DNA of 64,000 nucleotides from Albula goreensis. Its lineage: Eukaryota > Chordata > Actinopteri > Albuliformes > Albulidae. The translations under genes and the position numbers were made by a program. The notes under the pieces are model-generated. The model was not told the origin of the DNA. It made no database searches and saw only the letters and a list, made by a program, of their open reading frames with translations. The stretch lies in contig CM040744.1 in assembly GCA_022829145.1 (NCBI GenBank), positions 8,281,001-8,345,000 of the forward strand, read 5' to 3'. Each line of letters opens with the position of its first letter. The first letter of the stretch is position 1. Positions 25,025-38,008 of the stretch are shown here, piece after piece.

Positions 25025-25071
25025 TAGTTTATCCTTTAGTTTATCCATGATATATATATATATATATATAT
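24957..25071. repeat. (TA)n microsatellites
   Basis: A pure (TA) run covers about 24957-25020 and a shorter one about 25050-25071. Both lie in the inferred first intron of prf1. Confidence 0.9.
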
Positions 25072-26090
25072 CAGCACGATCTCAAAATATGCTTGACTTA
25101 AATTCAAAAAGCAATGGAGAGTAGACAACCGGCAAAAAAACCCTAACAAGAATGCAGCATTTTGCAGACTGTCTATTTCAGTTGCATGTATTTTTAATAT
25201 GTAATTTAAAAAGTACCCTGTGGTCGATGTTCATTTAGTTCCTGTTTATTTTACCTCCCAGCAGCTACTTCACATTCAATGTATGATATAAAAATCTAGA
25301 TGGTCCATAATCCACAAATCAACAGAAAATGATCAGATTTGTATGCAAGATAAAAGTTTTTCATAAAGCTGCAAAAAAACAAAGCAATGCAGAAAATAAG
25401 AATGCCTTGGCAAACCTAGTAATCAACTGAGAGTGAATGTCCAGGGTGACTAAGACACAAGCTATGTTAAGAAATAAAATGACTGGGCCTGTATGGTCAA
25501 ATGATGACTCATTCATGCCATTTTCACTGAAAGCAAAATGCACATGCCCACTCCAGACCATGAAAACAAGACTAGTGCAAGTCTACTACATGCTCCCATT
25601 CAGCTGACTTAACTCAGCCCACATCTACTGTGGATAAATGCTTCTGACTCACAAAGCATAACAGATATCTTTGTAAATCTTGTATGGAGGTCACACGAGA
25701 ATGCTACCACTGTTGACAGTTCACTTTGTAGCCTATTGAATACAGATGTATAACCACACAAACATTCCAAGAAATATAGTTATGCAGATACATTGCTTGT
25801 TGAGGCATGAGAAGTATATAAGCATGCTTATTGTATTTCTTCATATAATAAGTGTTATATACTAATATAATAATAGGGCAATATTTGACATCATAATACA
25901 ATTGTATTAGAATAAATGAACATAGTTCACATATTTATGAGCATTTACTCATTCTCTGTGTGGATATTTCATGTTCTGTTCATCTTAATCATGGGTGCTA
26001 ATAATTTCTAAGATCACTGTTGAGTACCACAATTGTAATTCTAAGATCTCATTTTGTTCTGTAACCTTCTAGTTTTATACAGTAGGTGCC

Positions 26091-28445
26091 ATGGCATTAG
26101 AGAGGTACGTACAACTCCTCATGTTCACTCTGCTGACCCTGGAACATGTAAACCAAAGTGTGGCCTGCAGGACTGGATTGCGTTCGGAGTGTGAGAAAGT
26201 CTCTTTTGTGCCTGGATACAACTTGGCCGGGGAGGGATTCGATGTAGTTACGATGCACCGCAAAGGAGCCTACGTGATCAACGTCAAGGCCTACATGTCA
26301 GACAATGACACCTGCACGTTGTGCGAGAACCGTTTCCAGGAAGGCAGGATGCAGAAGCTGCCTGCCACAGTGCTGGATTGGAGGCCCTTCAGCCGCTGCA
26401 AGAAGCAGCTGTCCAGCGCTCTTCATCACTCTGTTGACTCGCTGGTCCGCAGTTCCGCTTCCCTCATCAGCAATAACTGGGGGGTGGGCCTGGACTTGGA
26501 AGAAGAGGGCAAGGCGATTCTGGGAGGAAGCCGTTCAGAGATCGCCCGGTTTGCCAGATCCCAGTTCAGTGTTGACAAGGCCACGTTTGCTACCCATGAG
26601 ATCAGCTGCATGTATTACAGGTAGGGCCAAGAGGGCTTGCTCTCATAGGAACACCTCAAAACATGACCTTAAATATCTTTAAATTACCTTAAAAACTGAC
26701 CCAGAAAAAGGCAAAAAAAAAAAAAAACATTGCACATCTTGGACCCACAGCAGTCCCTACAGATGCACATGCATGAGGAAATCAGGAATGGAGGTCTTTA
26801 GGAACTTGAAACCCACAGACACTGAAACCCATTAAACAAGAAAAACACTAGCCAGAAGGATACATGAGTTAGACAGGGTAAAATAGGAAAATGTGGAACT
26901 GTCTGTTTCACTGTTAATGAGTACATCTGTGTCAAATGTGTGAAAGAATGTGTTAAAATGTGTGTTCATATATCATTTATATACCAGTAAAATGTATGTT
27001 TATATACCATTTATATTCCAGTAAAACTTGTATTTATATACCATTTATATACCAGTAAAATGTGTTTATCTACCATTTACATACCAGTAAAATGTGTGTT
27101 TATCTACCATTATTACTGCAATGCACCTCTCTTTCAGACACTTAATGCTTTTCTAAGGAAAGTTTGATACTCATTAGAGGTAAATTGCATTTAATACTTC
27201 ATGGTACATTCATGAGTACATAAATCTACTGTAAATGATTTTACTGTAATTTGTGAAAATGATGATAATTTTTTTCAACTGTCCAGTGTGCTGCATTGCA
27301 ACTTGAATAATCGTACTTGGTGAAACTGTCACCTGAACTGGTTCATGCTTAAAATTTCAGGGTAAAAAAAACTGTGATGAAAATTTTGGTTTTGTTTTTG
27401 CAGTTACAGGCTGGCCGATCATCCGACGCTCAGTGCAGAGTTCTCTAAGCACCTCCAGAAATTGCCTCAGCAGTATGATGACAGCAGCAGGCCCTTGTAC
27501 CGCCGTTTGATTGACACGTATGGAACACACTACATCCGGCAGGTACAGCTGGGTGGGAGGGTGAGGCGGGTCACCGCTTTCCGCACTTGCCTGGCGACAC
27601 TACAGGGCTTCGCAGAGACAGAGATCAAGAAGTGCTTGGACATAGAGCTGAAAATGGCCCTCGGCTTCCTCCCCATCAACATGTCTCTCAACTACAAGTG
27701 TAGCAGTATTCTCAAAGACAACATGACAATGGGTTTCTACCAAGGATTCATGACACACAAGGTTGAGGTCTTGGGTGGGGAAAAGTACTTCCCAGATGTT
27801 CTTTTTCACGAGGACCCCTCTGCTGCCTTCGCTAGCTGGATGAGTAGCTTGAATGAAAACCCAGACATCATCTCCTACTCTGTCTTTCCCCTCCATCACT
27901 TGGTCAGTGACTTGGAGGTTAGCTCCAACCTGAGAAAAGCGGTGTTGGAATACATTAAGGAGAACAAGCTTGAGGTGGCTTACAGTAAAGCTGAAACATG
28001 CTCCCCTTCCCCCAATCTGGACCACAACTGCTGCCCTCTGCGGGCTGGTCTTGGCCGTTTAAGGATCGTTGTGGAGAGGGCCACTGACCTGAAGGCGGAT
28101 GTGTTCTCTCAAACCGATGGCTTTGTAAAGGTATGGTACAGCGAGAAGTACGAAGAAACAGAGGTGATCATGAATGACAATTATCCTATCTGGAATGTAT
28201 TTTATAACTTCGGCTCAGTGGAGCTAGGCCAACCACTCATGTTTGAGGTTTGGGATAAGGACATGTTTTTTGATGACTTTTTGGGCCAGTGTAAAATCTA
28301 TCCTGAAAGAGGTGTTCATTCGCACAGCTGTAAACTGGCTCGAGGGGTCTTATATTTCACCTACACCGTCACGTGCGACATGCATCTGACTGGCTACAGA
28401 TGTGGAAGGTACTCACCAGATGAGTCAGAGATAAGGAACTTTTGA
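26091..28445 (+). CDS. prf1: Perforin-1 (MACPF plus C2 domain)
   Basis: Two coding exons, 26091-26620 and 27404-28445, are spliced GT-AG at phase 2 and give 523 residues, close to the family's usual 500-590. Perforin is secreted from cytotoxic lymphocyte granules, binds target membranes in a Ca-dependent way and forms pores that admit granzymes. In order: a signal peptide of about 20-25 residues; a conserved N-terminal block (CTLCENRFQEG, near residue 80); the MACPF signature YGTHYIRQVQLGGRV from residue 216; a very short Cys region (CSPSPNLDHNCCP, about 375-387); and a C2 domain from about residue 391. The C2 domain keeps the acidic Ca-binding positions (DVFSQTD in loop 1, WDKDMFFDD in loop 3). 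The intron position matches mammalian PRF1. Fish carry several prf1 paralogues; which one this is cannot be told. No frame break was found. An mpeg1 gene lies 8 kb upstream in the same orientation. Confidence 0.93.
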
Positions 28446-28821
28446 AAACATTATTTTTTATGTTTTTTTTTCTGAAAACCTATCAAGACTTGTTCAGATG
28501 ACACCCAAATGAACAGTAGGGAACTCAATATTACACATGTGAGAAACAGTGTAAATGTATATATATATATCCAGGCTGAATGAATTTTGAATTTTGATAT
28601 TTGCAAGGCCTAGGTAATATAATTATTTTAGTTGGTTTTGTGGCATTGTAAATGTTTTACAAAATTATTTGTTAAGAAAATATGTATGTACATAATCAGT
28701 GTATTTTTTTAGATGCAAGATGTAATAATGTAATGTAACATGCTGTTGTCTAATTGTTATTCTGTTGATCCTAAAAAAGCTTCTATTTCATTCCAGTCTT
28801 GTTATATTTGCCAAAAGTTCC

Positions 28822-28827
28822 AATAAA
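28822..28827 (+). terminator. prf1: prf1 poly(A) signal AATAAA
   Basis: A canonical AATAAA lies 377 bases after the prf1 stop on the coding strand, with a T/G-rich stretch downstream. Confidence 0.65.
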
Positions 28828-28849
28828 TGTTTTATAACTGTGAACTTTT

Positions 28850-30439
28850 ATTTACTTATATCAAAACATAGATATAACTACATTAGCTAATAGGATCAGT
28901 TATTCAAGTAACTTACATTAATATTCACAAATGTATTTCTGGACAACTCATTCATTTGAATGAGAGGAAAATAGTTCCTACTGTAAATTTAGTTGTGGTA
29001 AATGCTAGGGTTTATTACAATGTTTTATATAATAAAAGTGAATTGGTTCATTAGCCACCTGTCTTGATCTGAATGTAACTTCCCCTCTCTCTGAATTTAT
29101 GAGCTATTCACTGACATTGAAGAACCACTGATAAAACCAAATATAACCAGTGAATAGCGTCTCACAGGATGCATTAAAGTAGACCCAGAGGAGCATTAAA
29201 ATTTTTACAAACCTTGGTACACTTCAGCGATGAAATTGCATTGACATTACCCATACAGTATATGTGAAACACTTGATAGACTTTGGTTCAATGTAACATC
29301 TGTTGTATAAGATCAGCAGTGGACAGTAAAAACAGACAGCAAATACTGCTCGTTGAAAACCAGCGCTTGCTCGATGCAGTCATGCCAAAAATGTAACGAG
29401 TCATTTCATGTCACAGAAGGGAAATGTTTTAAAATGGCATGCTGCTTTACTGAAGATAGTGTTTTGAAATTGAGAGGAAATTAATATAAACAATAAACTG
29501 TAATAAAGGGAACCACATGCAAAATATCTTCCCAAACAGTTATGAAACCATATGCCTGACCTGAGGCATGTCAACAGTGATAAACAGTGAAAAACAGGAA
29601 TTTGTTTGGAGTTTCACGTTTGGATGATTTTACTGGTTTAAATATCCTTTGGCTGTAATATGTGACACAAGATTGGCTAAGCAATAACACAGTAACACAG
29701 ACACAGAAGTGGTAAAAATGCCATCTCTTTATTACAATAATTTAACAAGGCAGCATTAAAATGTTCAGACAACATTGAATGCACTTAGAAGGAGTTTATT
29801 GTGATTTTGCAAGTTCTATAACGGTAAAGACATTTGATATTGGGTTTGGTGTCCAAGGGGGCAGCGTCACACCTCGCAATTTTGGGTGAGGTGATCCCCC
29901 ACCAGACCACTGGAAGAGAAGGAATAATGCAGAGGAAAGGAAGTAGACAGGAAGGTGAAGATGGGGAGGGGGAGGGATGCCGGAAGCAATGAGCGTGATT
30001 TGAGATAGCGTACCTGGCAATTTGATGCCTCACTCACAGAACAGTGAGGGTGGTGGCAGCATTCAGATGTTAAGGTCACTCTTAAGAACCCTTATCTCAA
30101 ATGAAACATGGCCTCACAGTACCGGCTCTTTAAGGAATAATATCACCCAGCAGGTTTAATTTGAGCTGCTACTGGTGAGCATAATCAAGTTCTTGGTTAT
30201 TGGTTGATATTACATTTTATCTGTCTTAACTCTTGAGTAAAGGAGCTGAAATTAAGCTCTTAAGGTCTTTCTCCTTTGAGTCATGTGAATCTATACAACC
30301 AACAATCATCTAGGATGTATGAAACATATTTGAATAAATACATCTGCATCCATCCCATGTCACTTTGAGTCCATAGGTAAAATGTCATTACTTTATCTAC
30401 AGTTTTAAGCTTTATTTATGTGCCTCACAGCATAGGTAC
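28850..30439. other. Intergenic, no gene seen
   Basis: Short frames only. A purine-rich block near 29910-29975 gives a proline/leucine-rich minus-strand frame by composition alone. Confidence 0.45.
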
Positions 30440-30587
30440 CTGCAAAATCAAAATCTGCTCTGTAAATGCACTCGATGCAGGGACTGTGAGTAGAGAATGG
30501 ATTTGATGCTTCAGTCATCAATTTATTCAGTTCTTTCAATGCCACATCCAAATCACCAATGTGTTGCTCCAGATGAAGTAGAAATTT
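30440..30587 (-). CDS. Candidate internal exon of an unrecognised gene
   Basis: On the minus strand, 148 bases lie between AAGAATCAG (3' splice site, ending 30588) and GCAG|GTACCT (5' splice site at 30440/30439). They are open in one frame (phase 0 to 1, 49 codons). The peptide has an amphipathic helix-like part (HLEQHIGDLDVALKELNKLM) followed by a short segment with two cysteines (CIEC). This looks more protein-like than other intergenic frames, and a helical cytokine is one conceivable source, but I found no partner exons and no family match. A chance frame is quite possible. Confidence 0.2.
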
Positions 30588-30689
30588 CTGATTCTTCAAA
30601 TAGAACACAGTGGAAATGTTTATACAAAGGGTTTGGGCACACAAACAACTGATGCAAGTCTCATTTTGGAAAGCTATCATCCAATGAAG

Positions 30690-33296
30690 AGTTGTTGGTT
30701 ACCAGAAAGTATATGTTTTGGTCCTGCTGAATCTGTAACCGATATTTTATTGGAAAAAAAACTGGTCATTTTGAGATTATAAGGCTCAAGAACGGTACAT
30801 GGCAAACTCAATGCTCGAGATGAACTTCCTTAATTAACTACATTCAAGATAAGAAATAAATATTAAATATTTAACATTAACAGTTCACATTTACACATTG
30901 TTGGAGTTTTCCGGAAACAAAACACATTCAGACTAAACTGGATATCACCAATCTGCTGGCAGTGGTGTGAGCGTGGTGTGAACACACTATGGTGTGAACA
31001 CACAGCTGAAACTTTGTGAGAACTACATTGTACTGTACATGGACTAAACATTAACTTATGAAGCTTGGTACTAATACAGTAACATTGGTAACTGCAGCAC
31101 ATTTTATATCATTAAAATACTAATCCATGAACAATAATGATCAAACCAAAGCAATGTGCTGACACTGCCTGATCTCTGCAGAGCTAAAAGATTTTAAGAT
31201 TCACCTGAAGATATGGCTGTTTTTGTAAAAAAAAAAAAAAAAAAAAAGTCCTGTTCTTCTATCAAAATGTAAAACCTCACCCCTGCATCCTCTTCAGAAG
31301 ACTCCTCCCTATTTTTCTGTGTGCGAGTACAGATCACAGGAGATAGCATTGCAGGCATATATACTAAAGATCCTAATTTGGCTTTCATAGAAGGAGACAG
31401 AAACTGAGAGGGGTTCATGTAAGTTGACTTATAATTTTGGTTTATAAAAGTTTCACTCTGCAGGTTAAAACTTACTGCTTGTATTTTGTATGTGTGAAAT
31501 GCAAAAGCACTCAAACGCAGATACAGTTTTGAATTTTAGGACTTGGTCCTTTCTTCTGTAATTAAAGAATGCCCTTGTTGCTGTGAAGTGTTTACATGTT
31601 CTTTTTTTGTATTCAGACTTCTGTGTGTGCAAATAAGCAGGAAAGTCACCTGGAAAGTTCCCGAGTTACTTGGAAAGTATCCTTGAAAATCTCTTGAAAG
31701 TATCCTGAGGCTCCGGGAAGTTCTGTAAGTCTTTCCTTTTTAAAGCATGACTGTGAAGCTGGATTGTAGGTTTTTTCTCTTCCAGTGTGTGATTTGGAAT
31801 TCTTTAAAACATAGCTGGAGGGTGATAGAACAGTACCTTTTGTAAAAACAACAGTGACAACGTCACACTTCTCCAACTGTTGGTGAGCATGTAATACATG
31901 AAAATTATTATTATTTCATTGCTTTTGCATTTGCTAGCTACTATGTGCTGATAATTAAGGAATCGCTAACCACATCATGTGGATATGGGTCCCAATTATG
32001 TAATACCTCTTCTGACAAAAAACAGTTTGGACTCCCTTGTTTAATGTTTTCTGTAGATAATATAATTTATAAAGTAACAAACAAAAATAGGAATGGATAG
32101 GATGGTTGGCCATCACACATGTGTTAAGAGCTATATGAGTCAGATGACTTCTGGGAAGGTGCTGGGCATGGCAAGATCACCACAGCCAAGGTGGAAATTG
32201 TCTGAATACAGAAAATACAGAAAAGGTCTGTTTTGATGTAACATTTTCCTGGCTTATTCTCATGGACTGCAATACAGTTAAGCAAATTAATCATGAATAG
32301 TTACAGATTTTGGCAAGTATAACCTGCATTTATCAGTTTTAAACTTTTCACAAAACTTTAATATTTAAACCCAGAAAAAGACTATACCATCTTAAATCAT
32401 CTTCCTCCTGTCAAAACTAGTCATAACAACAGTATAATTCATTTTTATTATCTTAAAATAGCATGTCAAGATGTGTGTGTTCACTGCAGGGTATCTCTAT
32501 AGAAACACCTATATTTAAGCTACAGTATAAAATCAGATACATTATTAGCTGTGTTTACTGAAGCACAGCTACATGCTTCTCCTGTCTGATTTAGATGTTG
32601 GCTGCCTTGATCATAAACAGCACATTGTCAATATGGATGGTATTATATACAGGAAACAAAAAAAACATTTTATTAGATTTATAGGTCTGTTTTTGATGAA
32701 AACAGGCAGGTAGGTAGTATTCTCCTGTCTTTGTTGAAAATGAAAGCAATTGGCTGTTATGTTGTGAATGAGCAGACTGCTGGGTCATGCACAGTGGTTT
32801 CTGTTGCAAGTTTGATCCGCTCTGCTAAAAGAGCATAACATTCCAGTGACAAGAGGGCTCTTATTTCATATTCTGAAGTAAACTCATATCCTGTTGAAAT
32901 GTGAGAGTTTTGACCTTCAACAAAGTGTCTTGTAAAGTCATACCTTTTGCATGAAGCATTAATACATTTTTATCTATTAAGTGTAGAAATGCATTAAAAT
33001 TGAGTGAAAGTTAACACTCAATAGCATTACATAACTATTAACATCAGCTTTGCTTCAGTGGGTATGAGTCCACCAAAAGCATGCTACAAAAAGCACCAGA
33101 AGTCTGTTCTGGGATCTCCAGAACCCGACTCAGCACTGCTGGGAGTCTGTTTTTTGTTCACTACCTGCACGCTGTCTGAACAACTTACTTCCAGATGGAG
33201 TCACAATCAACTGTAAATGAGTTGGTCCAGCAGTATTCTATCCCGTAATCCAATTATTGTATTTGCAAAGTACAAAATGTGCAAGGAAATTGTATT
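30690..33296. other. Intergenic between prf1 and hpgds, no supported gene
   Basis: An A-run at about 31228-31247 and several minus-strand frames of 70-106 codons (31194-31514, 31646-31876, 32591-32809) without recognisable domains or clear splice context. Confidence 0.4.
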
Positions 33297-33313
33297 ACAG
33301 ATTGGCTGGTCAC

Positions 33314-36300
33314 ATGTTGCCCTACAAGCTCATCTACTTCAACATGAGGGGGAGAGCTGAGCTTTCCCGCTACATTCTGGCCTATGCTCAGATCCCCTTC
33401 AAGGACCAAAGGGTGGAGTGGAAAGACTGGCCATTTGTCAAATCATGTGAGTACCTGTACCTGGGTCTTCAGCTGTCATTTAGCAATACAACACAGACAT
33501 AATCAACACTGTAACAGCCAGCTGCATCATTACTGAGAAACATTCCTTATCGGGACCTAAGATTCAAACATTAACACAATTTTTAAATCAAAGCAGCACT
33601 AATCTGTTATCTGTAATAGATCATAATTTCAGTGAAACACTGTCATAACCTACTTTCTGAAATGGCCAAAGAGCTAATATGTCTCTTGAAAGGATACTTC
33701 AGAATGAAAAATGGTGTCCAGGTATCTGAGATATAAATGATATAGATTGTTTCCCTCTCTTTTCTCAGCGTTTCCCCTTGAGCAGCTTCCTGTGCTGGAG
33801 ATGGAGGGGTGTTTGCTGAACCAGAGTCTTGCCATTGCAAGATTCCTTGCCAAGGAAGCAGGTAACACTATTTTAATTTCAGTCTTCACCATTCACCTCT
33901 ATTGAATGTGTGAAAATGAGCTTTTTTGTAGAAAATATAGTCACCAAACAGGGTGGACCTGGCCAAAATATTCATTATCGTTATCAGCGGGCCTCTTGGA
34001 AGCTCTGGTGGACTGCTTGAATCTTCCCCTCCTGATATCCATTCTTCCAGAAACCGAGTGGCCGTCTGTCATCTCTTCCACTACCCCAAAGAAAGAGCAG
34101 GAAACTCACCTGCTAGTTGGCATTGATGCACAGCTAACAATTCTATCTATATAGCTTACTAAGTTTGAGAAGGATACAGCCAATGTAAAACATCATGTAA
34201 AGCAAAAGTGAATTCTGAATTTACGGTAAAAACACCCTGCTCCTGTTTAAATGCTTTTCCATAAGACTTTGAAAGTCAGTAAAGGAGTCAGGCAATGTAA
34301 GTAATGTCAAACGACTGATAACTTTATGGAGCATGTTCTTTTGTTGCAATGGGTAACACCTCAGCTGGCTGGCTGAGCCCCTGAAGTCTCTTCCCTTCAT
34401 TCTGTCTCTTGAACATTTGCTGCATTTTACCATTGGCTGTAGCACCACAGGTGTCCTAGCTGAAAAGGTGTAGTTGTGATTGAAAGGTCAATAGTTTGTG
34501 ATAATTGAAGAAATGTCAAATTGAAAATTCAATTTGTTATTTTATCTGTAGGAATGTTAATTGAATAAACATAATATTTGTACAAAACATACACTTGGCT
34601 TCCTTAAAAATTCCCCATTTGCTCATGCGAAGATTTACAGTAATAACTGAATGAAAAACCTGGAGCTTTTTCAAGACGCTTGGTTCCCATGTTCTTGACA
34701 AAGCAATTTCAACAGAAACACCTGACATTTAAGGGGATTATTTTTAACACTCCAGGATAAATTTGCTTTGACAATCTAATAAGAACACTTGTCATGCCAT
34801 GTTTCTCATGCTGATTCTGTTTGTACAAATGCCAAAAACCAGAAGCACAGACATAAAGAGATTAGTAATTACCCTGAGAAATATCCCTGGGGACAAAACC
34901 GGTCTCAGAGTCTCAAAAAGTGGCACATAACATTATTCCAAAACTTTCCCCTGCTTTCAAGGTGATAGGCGTATTAGAAATTGCTTATTTAGTTAGTGCA
35001 CTTCAGCTGGAAAATTAGAGGTTTCACTGACAGATCGTGCAGGTACTTTTTCACCCAGTTTACCAGGAAAAAAAACAGAATTCATCTGATTTGAGACCCA
35101 TTCAGATATTTATACCTGTTGACAGGTATTTAAGATGACAGTTATATGTGCCCTGCATCTGGTCTCAGGGCTGGCAGGGAAAGACAGGTTGGAGGAGGCC
35201 CAGGCAGACGCCTTGGTGGACAGTCTCAACGACTTCACCCTCTGTATTCCCTGGAGAGAGGAAGACCAAAAGCTCAAGGTATGGTCAACAATATCATTAT
35301 TTCCAAAGTCCTCAAATGGATCCATCATTTCTCTCTATACTTCTCTTATACTTCTGATTTGTGTGCTTTTTTTCTAACCAGAAAGAGAAGATTGACAAGC
35401 TCTTTGACTGCCACGCCCCCAAGCTGCTGAGCTTCCTGGAGAAACACCTGGAAGACAGGGACTGGCTGGTGGGCGATGCTGTAAGTCGGCTTAGAGTGCG
35501 AGATGGTGTGGAGCGGCTAAAAGAGAATAAAGGTTCAGCAATGGGTGTCACCAAGGGATCCTTCTTGCTGACTCCATTTGTGCTTTCTGATCCGGTCAGT
35601 AAGCTGTAGTTTAATGACCTGGGAAATCAAAGCAGGCAGTTCACTCTGTGTCCACTCAGGGAACATAGCCAGCGAGATTGGCTGGTTAAAAAGCTAGTCC
35701 GTGCAATGTTACATCTGTAATAGGTTTGCTGACCTCAGTAGAAAAGCTACCTCGGATGTTATTTATGCAGCTAACCAGACAGAAAGCCCCGAGCTGAGTT
35801 TACATTTTGTGTAGCAAATCTAACCTCAAAAGCCAATAAAACACTGTGTGGCCTTGGAAAAAAACCCTTTAGAACATGTGCTGTAAATTTGTATATATTC
35901 ACATGGGCATTCGTTTGACAGTAGGAATTTCTTATTTTCTTGACATATTAATAAATATACTTGAAGCACAGCATCCCCATAGTGACAGCCTGATCCTGTA
36001 TACGATGTGCTGCTGAAACATCAGTCGCCCAAGACTGTGGAGCCACAGGCCAACGGAGCTGAGCCCTGGTGAGGGGTGAATTCTGGGAGTCTTGAGAAAG
36101 CTAGAGGCCATAGCTGGTCATGGCTAGTCAGAGGGTTGGTCATGGCTGGTCAGGGCTGCCCAGACAGCACACAGGGGCATCTGACATTCTGCCATGGCAG
36201 CTACACTCCTGCTGTGCTAACTCTCCTCTGTTTCAGGTGACCTGGGCTGACCTGTACTGGCACGTGTGCTTCACCACCTTCACCGTGCTTCGACCGGGCT

Positions 36301-36401
36301 TTGCCCGTCATCACCAGGGTCTGTGCACTCTGATCAACAGGGTTGAGAGCATCCCTCAGTTGGCCCGCTGGATCCAGAACCGACCCGTTAGCGAGTTTTA
36401 G
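33314..36401 (+). CDS. hpgds: Hematopoietic prostaglandin D synthase (sigma-class glutathione S-transferase)
   Basis: Five coding exons, 33314-33446, 33769-33861, 35169-35278, 35382-35480 and 36237-36401, join in frame to 199 residues, the same length as human HPGDS. The enzyme is cytosolic and isomerises prostaglandin H2 to D2 using glutathione; other sigma GSTs conjugate glutathione. The start at 33314 gives MLPYKLIYFNMRGRAE, with catalytic Tyr8 and Arg14. Trp39, Gln63-Ser64 (LNQSLAIAR, glutathione binding) and Trp104 are all in their expected places. In the human enzyme Asp93, Asp96 and Asp97 bind the activating metal; here the motif is VDSLNDF, so position 96 is Asn. A 3' splice site at 33300 just before the ATG implies a non-coding first exon upstream. 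The gene converges on smarcad1, its neighbour in mammals, which supports the call over other GST classes. Confidence 0.93.
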
Positions 36402-36645
36402 ACCCGCCCCGGCCCCTCCACAAAGTTGTCCGGTCTTATTCCTGATGAGCAAATGTAGATGCAGGTTTTTTTTTTGTTCAAGCCTAATACTACATCTGAT
36501 TCAGCTAAACAAGGTCTTGACTGCATACTGTGACTGTGTCATTAGTTGAATCAAGGTGTTGTATTAGGTTATGCTGGGTCTGAGCATACAATGTGTTTTG
36601 GACCAAGAACTAAGGACAGAACTCTGTAAGGTTTTGTGAATATGA

Positions 36646-36651
36646 AATAAA
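36646..36651 (+). terminator. hpgds: hpgds poly(A) signal AATAAA
   Basis: AATAAA lies 245 bases after the stop on the coding strand. Confidence 0.65.
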
Positions 36652-36659
36652 GACAAACT

Positions 36660-38000
36660 GTGTATTGTAATCAGAAGGCATGAAACTGTGTAGGGGTTAA
36701 CCTTTGTGAGCTGATATGTAGCAAGTATCAAGATACTATGAGTAATCCAATTTTTATCCTACTCCTGCGATAATGCAGTCTAACAGGGACAATATGTGTT
36801 TTGCATAAGCAACAATCGAAAGAGTAAATGTTGATATTCCTTTTCTTTTCTTTCTTTGATGGATATACTGCACATAACTCATGTTCATTGTAACACTGTA
36901 AGCAAACAATATCTGGTAGCTGTGTCTGAGATAAAATATCAGGGGCTGTATGAAGTATATTTCCTGAGCTTCTCAAAGGGGAAGTTAAATTTGTGAGATT
37001 GGTTTTGTAAAATCTGATTGCTTTTAGTAATCTGATCTGTTCATTGGGAACGCATACTCACTCAAGTTGTGCGTACTAATCTGTGTTTAAGCCTGGTCTG
37101 TCTCATAGTACCATAATGTTATGTGTGCAGATGAAATTGAATGGTTAGACAAAATAAAGGATCAAAAAAAAAAACATATGTATACCATTGATTCACATGT
37201 GTCAACAATTACCATTGTTTCTGTTTCATCTAAAATGTTTCACAATTGACACAAATGTTTTAATGTTTCTTAATCAAAATAAGGGTCACAGTTTTTGAAA
37301 AAGATAGACAGTTCCCAGAATGTCACATGCATCAGTCACAAGAATACTTAAGATATAAAAGGAAAGTTTTAAAAATTTTGACAGCATATGCCAAACAAGG
37401 AAAATCTCCATTAGGAAACTAGAGGTCACAAGTTGAAGCTCACTGAACTGATTCTACTTTCAGTCTGACCATGATATGGACTTTGCAATGGACTTTAATT
37501 AATTAATAATGTAATACACTGCTAAATTCAAGAGCTCAACAGATATACCCTTCTTTGAGCTTTGCATTTGAATTCTGGAATTTAGTCTGCAGAGTTGATT
37601 TCCAAATCACTGTGAAAGGTTTCTTTCTTGAAGAATGGTCCCAAACTCCAACAGAAATATTTCAAAGCTTGTAGGACGGACAAGAAGGATGTAGACTGCT
37701 CTGAAGACCAATGATGGCCTAATCCATATTAGCTGAAAAATATATTCATATCTTGTTATATATTTTTTTGTCTGTCCACCTAAGTAAGATATGCTTTTCA
37801 CCAGGCTTACAACAGTTAAACAGCTTTTCTGAAGGCAAAGGAAACTCCAAAACCAACTCCTTTACAGTTAAAAATACTGATATATTGTTTGGCCTTATTT
37901 GGTCTAACATCCCATATGACTACTTGTAACTTTCACACATTCAGTTAAAAGTACATGTAGGTAAAAAGGTTAACACAACTAATTCTCAAGTAATTTTAAA
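36660..38000. other. Intergenic between converging hpgds and smarcad1
   Basis: About 1.35 kb between the two poly(A) signals. No gene or recognisable repeat seen. Confidence 0.5.
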
Positions 38001-38002
38001 TC

Positions 38003-38008
38003 TTTATT
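38003..38008 (-). terminator. smarcad1: smarcad1 poly(A) signal (AATAAA on the minus strand)
   Basis: TTTATT on the plus strand, 417 bases beyond the smarcad1 stop, is the first AATAAA seen downstream of the gene. Confidence 0.5.

Noticed and set aside
24868-25050. Frame encoding a long Tyr-Ile repeat
   Set aside because: Translation of the (TA)n microsatellite.
27600-28025. 141-codon minus-strand frame inside prf1
   Set aside because: Antisense shadow of the perforin exon; composition follows the sense codons.
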